This document shows, one piece after another, positions 27,885-37,715 of a stretch of 52,954 nucleotides of DNA. The translations under genes were made by a program, and so were the position numbers. Source of the stretch: Halarchaeum acidiphilum MH1-52-1 (GTDB lineage: Archaea; Halobacteriota; Halobacteria; Halobacteriales; Halobacteriaceae); NCBI RefSeq assembly GCF_000474235.1, contig NZ_BATA01000006.1, positions 1 to 52,954 of the forward strand, read 5' to 3'. Positions within the stretch are counted from its first letter, which is position 1, and each line of letters begins with the position of its first letter. The notes beneath the pieces were generated by a model that made no database searches, was not told where the DNA came from, and was given only the letters and a program-made list of their open reading frames with translations.

Positions 27885-30818
27885 TCAGTCGTCACCCTCG
27901 GCTCGGGGTTGGTCCTCCATCGTCCACGACTCGCCGTGCTCGGAGAGGTTCGTCGGCGGTTCGCGCTCGCCGATGAACTCCTCGAGTTCGGCCTCGCTCT
28001 TGAACTCGGATTCGAGGACGCGGTCGGCGATGCTCTCGACGTCGATGTCGGCCTCCTCGCCGGAGGCGACGCGGACGGGACTGGTCCCGTCCTCGCCGAA
28101 CTCGAACTGGACGATGGTGTCCGAGGTGTCCCTCACAGTACCGTCGTACTGCGTCTCGAGTTCGGTGAGCGCGTTGATGAGCCGCCGCTGGAGGTAGCCG
28201 GACTTCGAGGTCCGGACCGCCGTGTCGACGAGGCCCTCGCGGCCACCCATCGCGTGGAAGAAGAACTCCTTCGGGTTGAGACCCGACGTGTAGGAGCTCT
28301 CGACGAAGCCGTGCGCCTCCGCGGAGAGGTCGTCCGGCTTGTAGTGGCTGAGCGTGCGGTCCTCGTAGCCGCGATTGATGCGCTCGCCGCGCACGGCCTG
28401 CTGGCCGACACAGCCGGCCATCTGCGTGAGGTTCAGCATCGACCCACGCGCCCCGGACTCGGCCATGACGACCGCCGGGTTCGTGTCGTCGAAGTGGTCG
28501 CCCGCGATGTCGCCCGCGGAGTCGCGGGCCTTCCCGAGCGTCTGCATGATCTTCATTTCGAGGGTCTCATCGACCGTCCGGCCGGGCAGGCTCTCGAGAT
28601 CGCCGGCCTCGTAGGAGTCGATGAGTTCCTCGACGCGGTCGTAGGCGTTCCCGATCGCGTCGTCGATGCGCTCCTGCGCCTCCGCCGAGATGGACTCGTC
28701 GTCGATCCCGATGGAGAACCCGAAGTGCATGATGGCGCGCATCGCGAGCGCCGCGACCTCGTTGATGAAGATGCGAGCGCGCGTCGAGCCGTACACCTTC
28801 ATGATGGTGTCGACGATGTCGCTGCCGAACTCGCCGACGCCGTCCTCGTCGATGGTGCCCTCGATCAGCTGGCCGTCCTCGATGACGACGTCCTCACCCG
28901 TGCTCGACTTGAACTCGAGATTGAGGTCGTCCGGCAGCAGCTCGCTGAACAGCGTGTAGCCGGTCCAGTACGCCGCGCCGTCGTCGTCGGTGCCGTCCGC
29001 GGGCGGGAGCTCGTCGATCCGGGTCTGGCGAAGCAGGTCGAGCGCCTGCGTCTCGTTGAACTGCGGGTTGTCGTGCGTCAGGAGGTACATCCCGGAGATG
29101 TGGTCCTGAATCGCGCCGATGATGTTCTCACCGAAGCGCGGGCTGAGGATCTGCTCCTGCACGCGCATGAGGACGCGCGCTTCCGCGCGCGCCTCCTCGT
29201 TCTGGAGGGCGTGCATGTTCATCTCGTCGCCGTCGAAGTCGGCGTTGTACGGCGGACAGACGACGGTGTTCAGCCGGAAGGTCTTGTACGGCATCACCAC
29301 GACCTCGTGGGCCATGATGGACATCCGGTGCAGGCTGGGCTGTCGGTTGAAGATCACGATGTCGCCGTCGATGAGGTGGCGCTGGACCTCCCAGCCCGTC
29401 TCGATGCGCTCGGCGAGCTCCTCGCAGACCTTCTCGGTGACGCGCACGCGCCGACCGTCCGGTCGCTTCACGTAGTTCGCGCCGGGGTGGCCCTCGGGAC
29501 CATTGCGGACGTACTGGCGCGCGCGCTCGATGTTCTGCTCGTTGACGACCATCGTCTGCGTCATCTCGCGCGCGACGCGCTCGGGGACGCCGACCTCGTT
29601 CAGGGAGAGCGTCGGGTCCGGGCTGATGACGGTCCGCGCGGAGAAGTTCACGCGCTTCCCCGACAGGCTGCCGCGGAAGCGGCCCTCCTTGCCCTTCAGG
29701 CGCTGGGAGAGCGTCTTCAGCGGGCGCCCGGAGCGGTGGCGCGCGGGCGGCGTCCCGCTGATCTCGTTGTCCATGAACGTCGTGACGTGGTACTGCAACA
29801 GCTCCCAGAGGTCCTCGATGATCAGCTGGGGGGCGCCCGCCTCGCGGTTCTCCATGAACCGCTGATTGATGCGGATGATGTCCACCAGTTTGTGCGTCAG
29901 GTCGTCCTCGGAGCGCTGGCCGTTGTCGAGCGTGATCGACGGCCGCGCCGTGACGGGCGGCACCGGGAGGACGGTGAGGATCATCCACTCGGGACGCGAC
30001 TTCTCCGCGTCGACGCCGAGCACTTCGAGATCGTCGTCCGGGATGTCCTCGAACCAGTCCCGGATGTCGCTCGGCATCAGCTTGTTCATGTCCTCGGTCG
30101 TGAGTTCCGCGCCGATGGCCTTCTCGACGGCCTTCCGGTCGTCCTCGCGCGGGCGGAACTCGCCGGAGAGGATCTCGTTGATCCGCGAGATGTCGATGTC
30201 CGTCTCCTCGGCGAGCGCCTGCGGGCTGATGCCCGCGTCGTCCTCGTCGGGATCGGGCTGCATCGCGGACGCGATGCGCTCCGAGTAGTCCGAGGCGAGG
30301 ACCTGCTGGACCTCGTAGTACGTCGTCGGCTTCTCGTGTTTGACGTCGTACTGGGACTCCCCGCAGTACGGACAGTTGGACTTCTTGCGCGCCTCGCGGA
30401 TGGCGGCCTTCGTGACGTCCGAGACGTCCTGTCGCAGCCCGCGCGTCCGTTCGAGGTCGGCGCTGTACTCCTCCATCTCCTCCTCGGTGAGGAGGAGGCG
30501 AGAACAGCTCCGACAGGTGCCGCGCAGGAGACGCCGAATGAGCTTCGAGAACCCGACGTGGATGACGGGCGCGGCGAGTTCGATGTGACCGAAGTGGCCG
30601 TTACACGACCCGCTGCGGTTCCCGCAGGTCTTGCACTCGAGGCCGGGGTCGATGACGCCCAGACGCGGGTCCATCAGTCCCATGTCGATTGGGAACCCGT
30701 CGTCGTCGTAGGTGTCGGCCGTGATGACCTTCGTCGCGCTCATCTCGCGGTACTCCTCCGGATCCATCAGCCCGAAGCTGATCTCCCCGATCTCCTTTGG
30801 TGACTGGCCTGTTGACAT
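27885..30818 (-). CDS. rpoA1: RNA polymerase subunit A'
   Basis: A 977-residue subunit holding the catalytic Mg-binding motif NADFDGDEMN, the N-terminal zinc motifs CKTCG...CNGHFGH and CRSC...CPYCG, and the conserved GRFRGSLSGKRVNFSARTVI. It is uninterrupted by inteins. It starts three bases after the rpoB1 stop and its stop abuts the rpoA2 ATG. Confidence 0.99.
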   Translation of the reverse strand: MSTGQSPKEIGEISFGLMDPEEYREMSATKVITADTYDDDGFPIDMGLMDPRLGVIDPGLECKTCGNRSGSCNGHFGHIELAAPVIHVGFSKLIRRLLRGTCRSCSRLLLTEEEMEEYSADLERTRGLRQDVSDVTKAAIREARKKSNCPYCGESQYDVKHEKPTTYYEVQQVLASDYSERIASAMQPDPDEDDAGISPQALAEETDIDISRINEILSGEFRPREDDRKAVEKAIGAELTTEDMNKLMPSDIRDWFEDIPDDDLEVLGVDAEKSRPEWMILTVLPVPPVTARPSITLDNGQRSEDDLTHKLVDIIRINQRFMENREAGAPQLIIEDLWELLQYHVTTFMDNEISGTPPARHRSGRPLKTLSQRLKGKEGRFRGSLSGKRVNFSARTVISPDPTLSLNEVGVPERVAREMTQTMVVNEQNIERARQYVRNGPEGHPGANYVKRPDGRRVRVTEKVCEELAERIETGWEVQRHLIDGDIVIFNRQPSLHRMSIMAHEVVVMPYKTFRLNTVVCPPYNADFDGDEMNMHALQNEEARAEARVLMRVQEQILSPRFGENIIGAIQDHISGMYLLTHDNPQFNETQALDLLRQTRIDELPPADGTDDDGAAYWTGYTLFSELLPDDLNLEFKSSTGEDVVIEDGQLIEGTIDEDGVGEFGSDIVDTIMKVYGSTRARIFINEVAALAMRAIMHFGFSIGIDDESISAEAQERIDDAIGNAYDRVEELIDSYEAGDLESLPGRTVDETLEMKIMQTLGKARDSAGDIAGDHFDDTNPAVVMAESGARGSMLNLTQMAGCVGQQAVRGERINRGYEDRTLSHYKPDDLSAEAHGFVESSYTSGLNPKEFFFHAMGGREGLVDTAVRTSKSGYLQRRLINALTELETQYDGTVRDTSDTIVQFEFGEDGTSPVRVASGEEADIDVESIADRVLESEFKSEAELEEFIGEREPPTNLSEHGESWTMEDQPRAEGDD

Positions 30819-30821
30819 GTG

Positions 30822-32648
30822 TTAGACGGCGTCCTTGAGTTCGAGGCGCGGCGCGATGCCGAGCGCCTTCATCTCGTCGAGCAGGAGCTTGAACGCGTAG
30901 CTCATCTCGATGTTGTGCACGTCGGTCTCCTCCCCGCAGTTCGGGCAGTAGACGCGACGCTGTTCTCTGTTCTCCACGGCGGTCATCCCGCAGTTCCCGC
31001 AGATGTGGACGTACTCCTGATCGGAGGATTCGAGCAGGCGCTCTTTGAGCACCATCGCCGCGCCGTGCCCGATGACGGTGTCGCGCTCCATCTCCCCGAG
31101 GCGCAGGCCACCCTCGCGGGCGCGCCCCTCGGTCGGCTGGCGCGTGAGCACCTGCACAGGTCCCTTCGAACGGGCGTGCACCTTGTTCGAGACCATGTGG
31201 TAGAGCTTGTGGTAGAAGATGTTCCCCACGAAGATCTGGGCCTCGATCTTCTCGCCGGAGACGCCCGAGTAGAGCTGTTCCTTCCCGGAGGAGTCGAAGC
31301 CGTGGGCCTCGAGCGTGCCGCGGATCTCCTCCTCGTCCTCGCCGGTGAAGGCGGTGCCGTCGACGCTGCGGCCGTCGAGCGCGCCGGCCTTCCCGCCGAG
31401 CATCTCCAGCACGTGACCGACCGTCATCCGCGACGGCAGCGCGTGCGGGTTCACGATCAGGTCGGGTACGACGCCCTCCTCGGTGAACGGCATGTCCTCG
31501 TGCGGCGCGAGGTGGCCGATGACGCCCTTCTGGCCGTGCCGGGACGCGAACTTGTCGCCGAGTTCCGGGACGCGCTCGTCGCGCACCGAGACCTTCGCGA
31601 GCTTGCTGCCGTCCTCGCCCTCCATGACAGTCACCGTGTCGACGACGCCGTCCTCGCCCGAACGCATCGTCACGGACGTCTCGCGGCGCTTCTGCGGGCT
31701 CAGCCCCGCCATGTCGTCCGGCTCTTCGAGGAATCTGGGGGGACTGGTCTTTCCGAGCAGGACGGAGTTCTCGTCCACTTGCGTCTCGGGATTGACCATC
31801 CCGTCCTCGTCGAGGTGCGTGTACGCGTCCTCGCCGCGCGAGCCGCGGACGTCCTCGCCGGGGACCTCGAAGCGGTCCTCCTGTCCACCGGGGTAGCGGC
31901 GTTCCTCACCCTCGTAGGTGCGGAAGAAGTGCGAGCGGCCGAGCGCGCGCTCGACCGACCCCTTGTTCATGACGAGAGCGTCCTCGATGTTGAACCCCTC
32001 GTAGGACATGACGGCGACCGTGAAGTTCTGCCCCGCGGGGCGGTCGTCGTAGCCGATCTGCTCGGTGGTCTGGGTGTTGACCATCGCCGCCTGCGGGTAG
32101 TGCATGATGTGCTGGCGGGTGTCCGGGCGGATCCGGTAGTTCGCCGCGGGCAGCCCCAGACTCTGCTTCATCATCCCCGCGCCCATCGTGATACGCGGCG
32201 AGGCGTTGTGCTCGGGGTAGGGGACCATCCCGGCGCCGATGCCGAAGATGAGCTGCGGGTCGATCTCGAGGTGGGTGTGGTCGTCGGTGAGTTCGTCCTC
32301 GTCGACGGCGACGAGGATGTCCTCTTCCTCCTCGGCGTCGATGTACTCGACCTTCCCCTCCTCGACGAGATCCTCGAACTCCATCTCGCCGTTCTGCACG
32401 GCCTCGACGTCGGATTCGTCGGCGATCGTCTCGCCGTCCTCGACGACGAGCAGCGGGCGCCGGGCGCGACCGGCGTCCGCGTTCACGATGACTTCGCGGG
32501 TACGGTCTTTCACCGAGACGTTCACCATCTCGGAGACGTCGCCGCGTCGGCGGGATTCACGGATCTGATCGGCGAGCTCGTAGGGATCCGGGTGGGTCCC
32601 GACGAGGCTCCCGTTGACGTAGACTTTCGCGTCTCGTGCCTGACTCAT
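30822..32648 (-). CDS. rpoB1: RNA polymerase subunit B'
   Basis: A 608-residue subunit corresponding to the C-terminal half of the second largest subunit, split from B'' as in haloarchaea and methanogens. Landmarks are [36 protein letters not shown], the [18 protein letters not shown] segment and a C-terminal zinc ribbon (CGNC...CPNC). It starts three bases after the rpoB2 stop. Confidence 0.99.
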   Translation of the reverse strand: MSQARDAKVYVNGSLVGTHPDPYELADQIRESRRRGDVSEMVNVSVKDRTREVIVNADAGRARRPLLVVEDGETIADESDVEAVQNGEMEFEDLVEEGKVEYIDAEEEEDILVAVDEDELTDDHTHLEIDPQLIFGIGAGMVPYPEHNASPRITMGAGMMKQSLGLPAANYRIRPDTRQHIMHYPQAAMVNTQTTEQIGYDDRPAGQNFTVAVMSYEGFNIEDALVMNKGSVERALGRSHFFRTYEGEERRYPGGQEDRFEVPGEDVRGSRGEDAYTHLDEDGMVNPETQVDENSVLLGKTSPPRFLEEPDDMAGLSPQKRRETSVTMRSGEDGVVDTVTVMEGEDGSKLAKVSVRDERVPELGDKFASRHGQKGVIGHLAPHEDMPFTEEGVVPDLIVNPHALPSRMTVGHVLEMLGGKAGALDGRSVDGTAFTGEDEEEIRGTLEAHGFDSSGKEQLYSGVSGEKIEAQIFVGNIFYHKLYHMVSNKVHARSKGPVQVLTRQPTEGRAREGGLRLGEMERDTVIGHGAAMVLKERLLESSDQEYVHICGNCGMTAVENREQRRVYCPNCGEETDVHNIEMSYAFKLLLDEMKALGIAPRLELKDAV

Positions 32649-32651
32649 GTG

Positions 32652-34217
32652 TTAGTCGTCCGCGGGCGCGTCGTTCTCGTGTTGCAGACCGGGCACTCCC
32701 TCCACGCCCATCGAGGAGAGTTCGGTTTTCAGGTCCTGTTCGTCGTCCACGTTCTGTGAGAGCTCCATCGCCTGCGCGAAGTTCTTCACGAGCCCGCAGT
32801 TCGGTCCCTCCGGCGTCTCGGAGGGACAGATGCGACCCCACTGGGTCGCGTGCAGGTCACGCGCCTCGAAGTGGGGCTGCGAACGGGAGAGCGGGCTGCG
32901 CAGCCGCCGGAGGTGGGAGAGAACGCCCATGTGGTCCGTCCGATCGACGAGCTGGGAGACCCCAGAGCGCCCGCCGACCCAGTTCCCCGTCGCGATCGGG
33001 TGTTCGAGGCGCTCGGTCAGCACGTCCGAGCGGACCACCGTGTTCACGGTGAGCTGCCGGTTGCGCATGTTCGCGCGTTCGAGCTGGTACTTCACGTCGC
33101 GCGCGAGCTTGTTCAGCGCGGTCCGGAAGAGGTCCTTCATGAGGTCGCCGCTGACCTTCAGGCGCTTGTTGGCGTAGTGGTCCTTGTCGTCGGATTCGCG
33201 CCGATCGAGCGCGAGCTCGAAGCACGCCTCGGCCATCCGGCAGAGGTAGTACGCCTTGTTGATCCGCGTCTCCTCGTCCTCGACGCCCTCCTCGTGGAGG
33301 TGCGGGAGGAGGTAGCGGTCGATGACGTAGTTCGCGCGCTTGAGCTGGTAGTCCTTGCCCTGCCCGGAGGCGACGCGTTTCCCGAGCGTCTCGATGGCCT
33401 CCGCCTCCGTCTGGACGTCGGCCTCCTCCAAGTTCTCCAGCATGAACTTCACGATCTCCGGGTCGTCGCTGACCCGGTGGACGATCTCCTCGTCCGATTC
33501 GAGGCCGAGCGCCCGCACGAGCGTCACGAAGTTGATCGATCCCGAGACGGACGGGAACGAGACCTCGAGGATGCCCGAGCGGTTGCGCTCGCAGAGCACG
33601 AGCGCGCGGTAGCCGCGGCGCTGGCTGAACGTCTTTGCGACCTGAATCTCGTCGCCGTACTTCGTGTCGTACTCGGCGAGGATCTTGTTCGGCGCGAGGT
33701 CCTCCGAGGTCATCAGCACGCGCTCGGAGCCGTTGACGATGAAATACCCGCCGGGGTCGGCGGGGTCCTCGCCGATGTCGACGAGTTCCTCATCTGAGAA
33801 GTCCGCGATGTTGCACTTCGAGGAGCCGACCATGATCGGCATCCGGCCGACCTTCGTCTCGGTCGTGTCGAGGACCGTCTCCTCTTCTTCCTCCCCCCCG
33901 CGGACGATGCTCATCTCCATGAACACGGGCGCGGAGTAGGTGATGTTGCGCAGGCGGGCCTCCTGCGGGTAGAGCAACTCCTCGGAGCCGTCGGCCTCGC
34001 GGACGCGCGGCGTCGTCACGCGGACGTCGCCGAGTTCCACGAAGACCGGCTCCTGATCCTCCTTGTCACCGATGTCCGTCTCGATGCGTTCTTTCTCGGT
34101 GACGACGTCCTGCATGCCCCGCTCGAGGAACGCGTTGAACGAGCGGTAGTGGTGTTCGGCGAGCCGTTCCTTCGAGAAGTACGCTCTCGACAGCTGTCGT
34201 CGGTCTTGCTGTTGCAT
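32652..34217 (-). CDS. rpoB2: RNA polymerase subunit B''
   Basis: A 521-residue N-terminal half of the second largest subunit. Landmarks are GYFIVNGSERVLMTSEDLAP, SGDLMKDLFRTALNKLARDV and HATQWGRICPSETPEGPNCG near the C-terminus. The ATG overlaps the rpoH stop by one base (TAATG at 34215-34219), so translation is coupled. Confidence 0.99.
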   Translation of the reverse strand: MQQQDRRQLSRAYFSKERLAEHHYRSFNAFLERGMQDVVTEKERIETDIGDKEDQEPVFVELGDVRVTTPRVREADGSEELLYPQEARLRNITYSAPVFMEMSIVRGGEEEEETVLDTTETKVGRMPIMVGSSKCNIADFSDEELVDIGEDPADPGGYFIVNGSERVLMTSEDLAPNKILAEYDTKYGDEIQVAKTFSQRRGYRALVLCERNRSGILEVSFPSVSGSINFVTLVRALGLESDEEIVHRVSDDPEIVKFMLENLEEADVQTEAEAIETLGKRVASGQGKDYQLKRANYVIDRYLLPHLHEEGVEDEETRINKAYYLCRMAEACFELALDRRESDDKDHYANKRLKVSGDLMKDLFRTALNKLARDVKYQLERANMRNRQLTVNTVVRSDVLTERLEHPIATGNWVGGRSGVSQLVDRTDHMGVLSHLRRLRSPLSRSQPHFEARDLHATQWGRICPSETPEGPNCGLVKNFAQAMELSQNVDDEQDLKTELSSMGVEGVPGLQHENDAPADD

Positions 34218-34444
34218 TATTCGATGACCAGTCGGTACACGATGGCTTCGTCCGTGGTTCGGGAGTCGCGCACGACCTTCACGACGTCGCCGGTCTCGGC
34301 GTCGTCGGGAAGCGCGGGATCGCGGCGTTTGATCTTCGGAAGCGACGTCCGCTCGACGTCGTACTCCTCAAGGACGTCCTCTACCTCGTCCTCCGGCAGG
34401 ACGGTATGGTCGGGCACGAGTTCGTGTTGGCTTTCATCTACCAT
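34217..34444 (-). CDS. rpoH: RNA polymerase subunit H
   Basis: A 75-residue subunit H (Rpb5 C-terminal domain homologue): [40 protein letters not shown] and [18 protein letters not shown]. It is the first gene of the polymerase operon. The frame is open to 34534, but the ATG at 34444 is the family start. A taaaaggta box at 34492-34500 gives a leader of roughly 25 bases. Confidence 0.98.
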   Translation of the reverse strand: MVDESQHELVPDHTVLPEDEVEDVLEEYDVERTSLPKIKRRDPALPDDAETGDVVKVVRDSRTTDEAIVYRLVIE

Positions 34445-34491
34445 GGGTGCACCTGGGTGGGGGCAGAAGCGGCTCTCACGAGATACTACAG

Positions 34492-34500
34492 TACCTTTTA
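34492..34500 (-). promoter_or_regulatory. Candidate promoter of the rpo operon
   Basis: The minus strand reads taaaaggta, the clearest TATA-like element upstream of rpoH. A second candidate (gtagtatct, 34482-34490) lies just downstream. The 219 bases between rpoH and tRNA-Asp hold only these and the tRNA promoter. Confidence 0.5.
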
Positions 34501-34663
34501 CGTCCGCGGAGGTTAAGTCTTGCCAACTCCGCACGCGTATGGGGCCTCGTCCCGGTGTCGATCGCGACGAACCCAGCCCGATAGCTCTGTGAACACGTAC
34601 CTCGGAGGGGGGCAGAAAGAAAGTCTTAATTAGTTCACCCGGCTACGAAGAGATGCGTTCGAA

Positions 34664-34736
34664 GCCCGGATGGTGTAGTGGCCCATCATACGACCCTGTC
34701 ACGGTCGTGACGCGGGTTCAAATCCCGCTCCGGGCG
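34664..34736 (+). tRNA. tRNA-Asp (anticodon GTC)
   Basis: A 73-base cloverleaf: acceptor GCCCGGA pairs with TCCGGGC, the anticodon stem CGACC/GGTCG encloses CTGTCAC (anticodon GTC), and the T arm GCGGG/CCCGC encloses TTCAAAT. The discriminator is G, the aspartate identity base, and CCA is not encoded. An AT-rich box cttaattag at 34625-34633 probably drives it. Confidence 0.97.
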
Positions 34737-34741
34737 CTTTC

Positions 34742-34935
34742 TCAGCGACCTAATCCGTGAGTGACCGCTCTGCGTGTCACGAACGAGTCGTGAGCGGACG
34801 ACGCGTAGAGTGAGCCGTCCGCTTTCACCTTCCCGAACGCGTCCATCTTGACGAGCGACGCCTCTCCGTGGCGCTGTGGTGTCCAGTTCGGGAGTCGAGC
34901 GTTCCGCGTCGTGGGGAGCGTGGACTCCTCGCCCC
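34742..34935 (-). other. Unassigned 3' flank of artA with a short open segment
   Basis: Between artA and tRNA-Asp the minus strand has an open stretch ending at 34742 that reads MDAFGKVKADGSLYASSAHD and then SFVTRRAVTHGLGR. It has no convincing promoter and I recognise no family. It may be a decayed gene tail or chance. Confidence 0.25.
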
Positions 34936-35841
34936 TCAGTCGGCGCGTCCGGCGACGTCGTACTCCGTCCCGGTCGCGAGGTAGAGGAGGTCTCGGACCA
35001 CGGTCCCTAGCTCGGGCAGCACGCGGAGCAGGACGATCGTGAGCGCGACGAGCGCGACGACGGAGAGCGACTGTGCGATGACGCGGTCGGCGATGTAGTA
35101 GGAGGTGACGCCGCTCTGCGTGGGGCTGAAGACGATCGCGACGATCCGATGGGCGAGCGGCCCGTCGAACCACTGGTTCCCGTGCGCCATCGCGATGAAG
35201 GAGACGCGGACGACGTTCAGGGCGTAGATGACGGGGACGGCGATGCCGAGACCGAGGAGGCGCCGGCGCAGCGGCGCGCGCAGCGCGATGATGACGCCGG
35301 CGACGAGCGAGATGCTGCCGATCCCGGTGCAGGCGAGGAGGACTTCGAGGAGGTAGCGATGCCCGTCGACGACGTAGACGAACGCGTGGGGGAAGCCGGT
35401 GTGCGAGGACTCCATCGTCGGGCCGGTGAGGACCCGCGGGTGATAGCCGAGGGCGTTCTGGAGCCACGCACTCTCGCGCGCCGTCGCGGCGATCAGCGCC
35501 CGCCCGACGCCGTCGATCGTGAGCACCGGGAGGTAGATGATCCCCATCGCGGCGACGGCGCGCGAGAGGATCATGAGCGATGGCCGCGTGCCGTAGACGA
35601 GGTACGCGACGTAGAGCGATCCCGGGACGGCGGCCGCGACGAGTATCGTCTCGATGACGCTCTTCTGCGCGAACCAGAAGTGCGGGACGAGGAGCGCCCA
35701 GAAGACGCCGAACAGGACCCACGAGACGGCGGCGACGGAGCGCGCGGCGCGCGCGTAGTCGTCACGCGTCGCGAGGACGGCGCTCGCGGCGAACAGCCCG
35801 ACGACGATCCACGCGAGCGCATCGGTCGTTTCGAGCGCCAT
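34936..35841 (-). CDS. artA: Archaeosortase A
   Basis: A 301-residue polytopic membrane protease/transpeptidase that cleaves PGF-CTERM tails and is linked to lipid attachment of surface proteins such as the S-layer glycoprotein. The exosortase-type active site is visible: Cys171 in LLACTGIGSIS, Arg212 in NVVRVSFIAMAHGNQW, and a conserved HR at 231-232. Cys-to-Arg spacing is 41 residues, as I recall for Haloferax ArtA. About seven to eight hydrophobic segments span the protein. A catatac-like box at about 35864-35872 supports the ATG. Its likely substrate, the S-layer protein, is encoded at 40847-43912. Confidence 0.93.
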   Translation of the reverse strand: MALETTDALAWIVVGLFAASAVLATRDDYARAARSVAAVSWVLFGVFWALLVPHFWFAQKSVIETILVAAAVPGSLYVAYLVYGTRPSLMILSRAVAAMGIIYLPVLTIDGVGRALIAATARESAWLQNALGYHPRVLTGPTMESSHTGFPHAFVYVVDGHRYLLEVLLACTGIGSISLVAGVIIALRAPLRRRLLGLGIAVPVIYALNVVRVSFIAMAHGNQWFDGPLAHRIVAIVFSPTQSGVTSYYIADRVIAQSLSVVALVALTIVLLRVLPELGTVVRDLLYLATGTEYDVAGRAD

Positions 35842-35929
35842 GTGCCTCGGGTTGGGTGTTCGCGAGTATATGGATAACGGTCGAACGCGTTCGAAGCGCG
35901 GCGGATCTCCGCGACCGGCGAGAGACGAG

Positions 35930-36017
35930 GAGCCGAGAGGAAGGAAAGCGGGGGACGTGAGTCAGGAGATGGCGAGAAGGGAAGGGCGAGAGAGGAGAAA
36001 CGGCGGCTATCGAGTCG
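35930..36017 (-). terminator. C/T-rich 3' tail after the CARDB protein gene
   Basis: Downstream of the stop at 36018 the minus strand is almost purely pyrimidine for about 80 bases (cttcccttctc and similar runs). This would give a U/C-rich RNA end suitable for archaeal termination before artA, whose own TATA box lies just beyond. Confidence 0.4.
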
Positions 36018-37688
36018 CTATTCCTCGTCGGGCGAGCGGCGCTTCCAGATGAAGGCGCCGAGGAGAATCCCGATCAGGATGATCGCGCCGCCACCGATCG
36101 GCAGGAGCGGGAGCGAGGAGCTCTGCGCGATATCGATCGGCACGGTGTACGACGTCGTCGTCCGCGTCACGCCGTTCGGCTGGTCGTAGTTGACCACGAC
36201 GTCGAGCGGATACGTCGTCCCGCCGGACGCCCCGGAGGCGCTCACGGCGTACGTCACGGTCTGCGACTCGCCGGGCTTGAGCGTCTTGATGACGCCCGTC
36301 CGGTAGTTGCTCTCGATCGGCCGCTCGAAGTACTGGCTGTCGAAGACGATGCTCGGCTTGACGTTGTGGAGCGTCGTATCGCCGGTGTTCGTCACCTCGA
36401 AGGTGAGCTTGCTCCAGTCGGAGTCCTTCGGCGTGTCGCCACGGGTGCCGGACGCGATCGTGCCGACCTGCGTGACGTTGAACAGGGACTCGTGCGAGCC
36501 GACGTCGGCGTGGACCTCGTGGACGTCGCTCGTGTACGGGTCGTCCTGTTCGTTGTCGTAGTGGACCGCCAGCTCGACGGGGAGCGAACTCGCGTTCGCG
36601 GTCTTCGGGACCGTCCCCCCGTCGAAGGAGAAGGACGCGCTCTCGCCGACGCCGAGATCCGGCAGCGCGTACGAGCGCTGATCGAAGGAGAGCGACGAGA
36701 GGTTGTTCTTAATGACGAGCGTCGCGTCGTGGACTGGCTCGGGACCGGTGTTCGTCACCGTCCCCGAAAGGGTCCCGTCACTGCGGCCGATTCGCAGCGT
36801 GCTCTGGACGTCGTTCACGCCGAATTTCTGCTCCGGCCGGGGACGGAACGTCGTGAGGAGACGGTTGGATTTCCGGGTGACGCCGTCCGCGTCGGCGAAC
36901 GTGATGCCCACGGGGACGGAGTAGTTGTGGACGTCCGCGATGTCGTCCACGGCGGTGTCGTAGGTGACCGTCTTCGTCTCACCGGGCTCCCACTTGTCGA
37001 CGGAGGCGCTCGCCGAGCGTCCGGACGAACCGAACGTGATGGCCTGCGTCTGCGAGGACACCTTCACGTCCGCGTTCGTCGCGACCTCGGAGCCGACGTT
37101 CTTGATCGAGACGCTGTACGTCCCGCGCTGATTGATGCGGGCGTCGGTCGAGTGATTCACGACCTTGAACTGCGCGCGGTCGCGGACGACGACCGGCACG
37201 TCGAACGTCACGTCGCGGGAGAAGTCCGTGTACCGCGGCTGCTCGGGTCCGTAGCGGACCTGCGCGGTGTAGTCGTACTTCGCGTGGACCGAGAGGTGGT
37301 ACGTCCCGGGCTTCGTGCCCTCGGGGACGGTGATGTCGAGGGGGTACGGGCCGTTCGAGCCGTCCTTGACGTTGCCAGCGGGATAGTTCTTCGTGTGAAC
37401 GGTGATCGGACTGCTCCCGCTCGAAATCGAGAGCTGTGTCGCGCGGGCGGTCTTCACGCGCTCCTCGTACTGGGCGTTCCCGCCCTGCAGGATGACGCCG
37501 TCGTTCTGCACGTAGAGCGGGAGCGTCGCCTCCGTCCCGGCCGTGAACTCGTTGTCGGTGACCGAGGCGTGGAGGTCGGGGTGGCCCGCCACGCTGTTGT
37601 TCGCGTCGACGGCGGAGACGGCGATCGGTGCGGCGCTCAAGAGGAGGAGCGCGAGGACTGCACTCGTGATGAGTCGTTCGTACTGCAT
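36018..37688 (-). CDS. COG1361-type S-layer/CARDB exported protein
   Basis: A 556-residue exported protein. It has a signal peptide (MQYERLITSAVLALLLLSAA), several Ig-like CARDB-type modules (for example RGTYSVSIKNVGSEVATNAD and LTFEVTNTGDTTLHNVKPS), and a C-terminal membrane anchor (PLLPIGGGAIILIGILLGA) followed by WKRRSPDEE. Numerous N-x-S/T sites fit a glycosylated surface protein. It lies 27 bases after the MFS exporter and is probably co-transcribed. In haloarchaea COG1361 proteins often accompany efflux permeases, suggesting an extracytoplasmic accessory role; this is inference. Confidence 0.83.
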   Translation of the reverse strand: MQYERLITSAVLALLLLSAAPIAVSAVDANNSVAGHPDLHASVTDNEFTAGTEATLPLYVQNDGVILQGGNAQYEERVKTARATQLSISSGSSPITVHTKNYPAGNVKDGSNGPYPLDITVPEGTKPGTYHLSVHAKYDYTAQVRYGPEQPRYTDFSRDVTFDVPVVVRDRAQFKVVNHSTDARINQRGTYSVSIKNVGSEVATNADVKVSSQTQAITFGSSGRSASASVDKWEPGETKTVTYDTAVDDIADVHNYSVPVGITFADADGVTRKSNRLLTTFRPRPEQKFGVNDVQSTLRIGRSDGTLSGTVTNTGPEPVHDATLVIKNNLSSLSFDQRSYALPDLGVGESASFSFDGGTVPKTANASSLPVELAVHYDNEQDDPYTSDVHEVHADVGSHESLFNVTQVGTIASGTRGDTPKDSDWSKLTFEVTNTGDTTLHNVKPSIVFDSQYFERPIESNYRTGVIKTLKPGESQTVTYAVSASGASGGTTYPLDVVVNYDQPNGVTRTTTSYTVPIDIAQSSSLPLLPIGGGAIILIGILLGAFIWKRRSPDEE

Positions 37689-37715
37689 TGGTGTGGTGTG
37701 TCTGTGTTGAGGTCG

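Noticed and set aside
27534-30803. 1089-codon plus-strand open frame across the polymerase genes
   Set aside because: It is antisense to rpoA1/rpoA2, which are unmistakable, and its translation is a low-complexity Val/Arg/Asp mirror of GC-rich codons.
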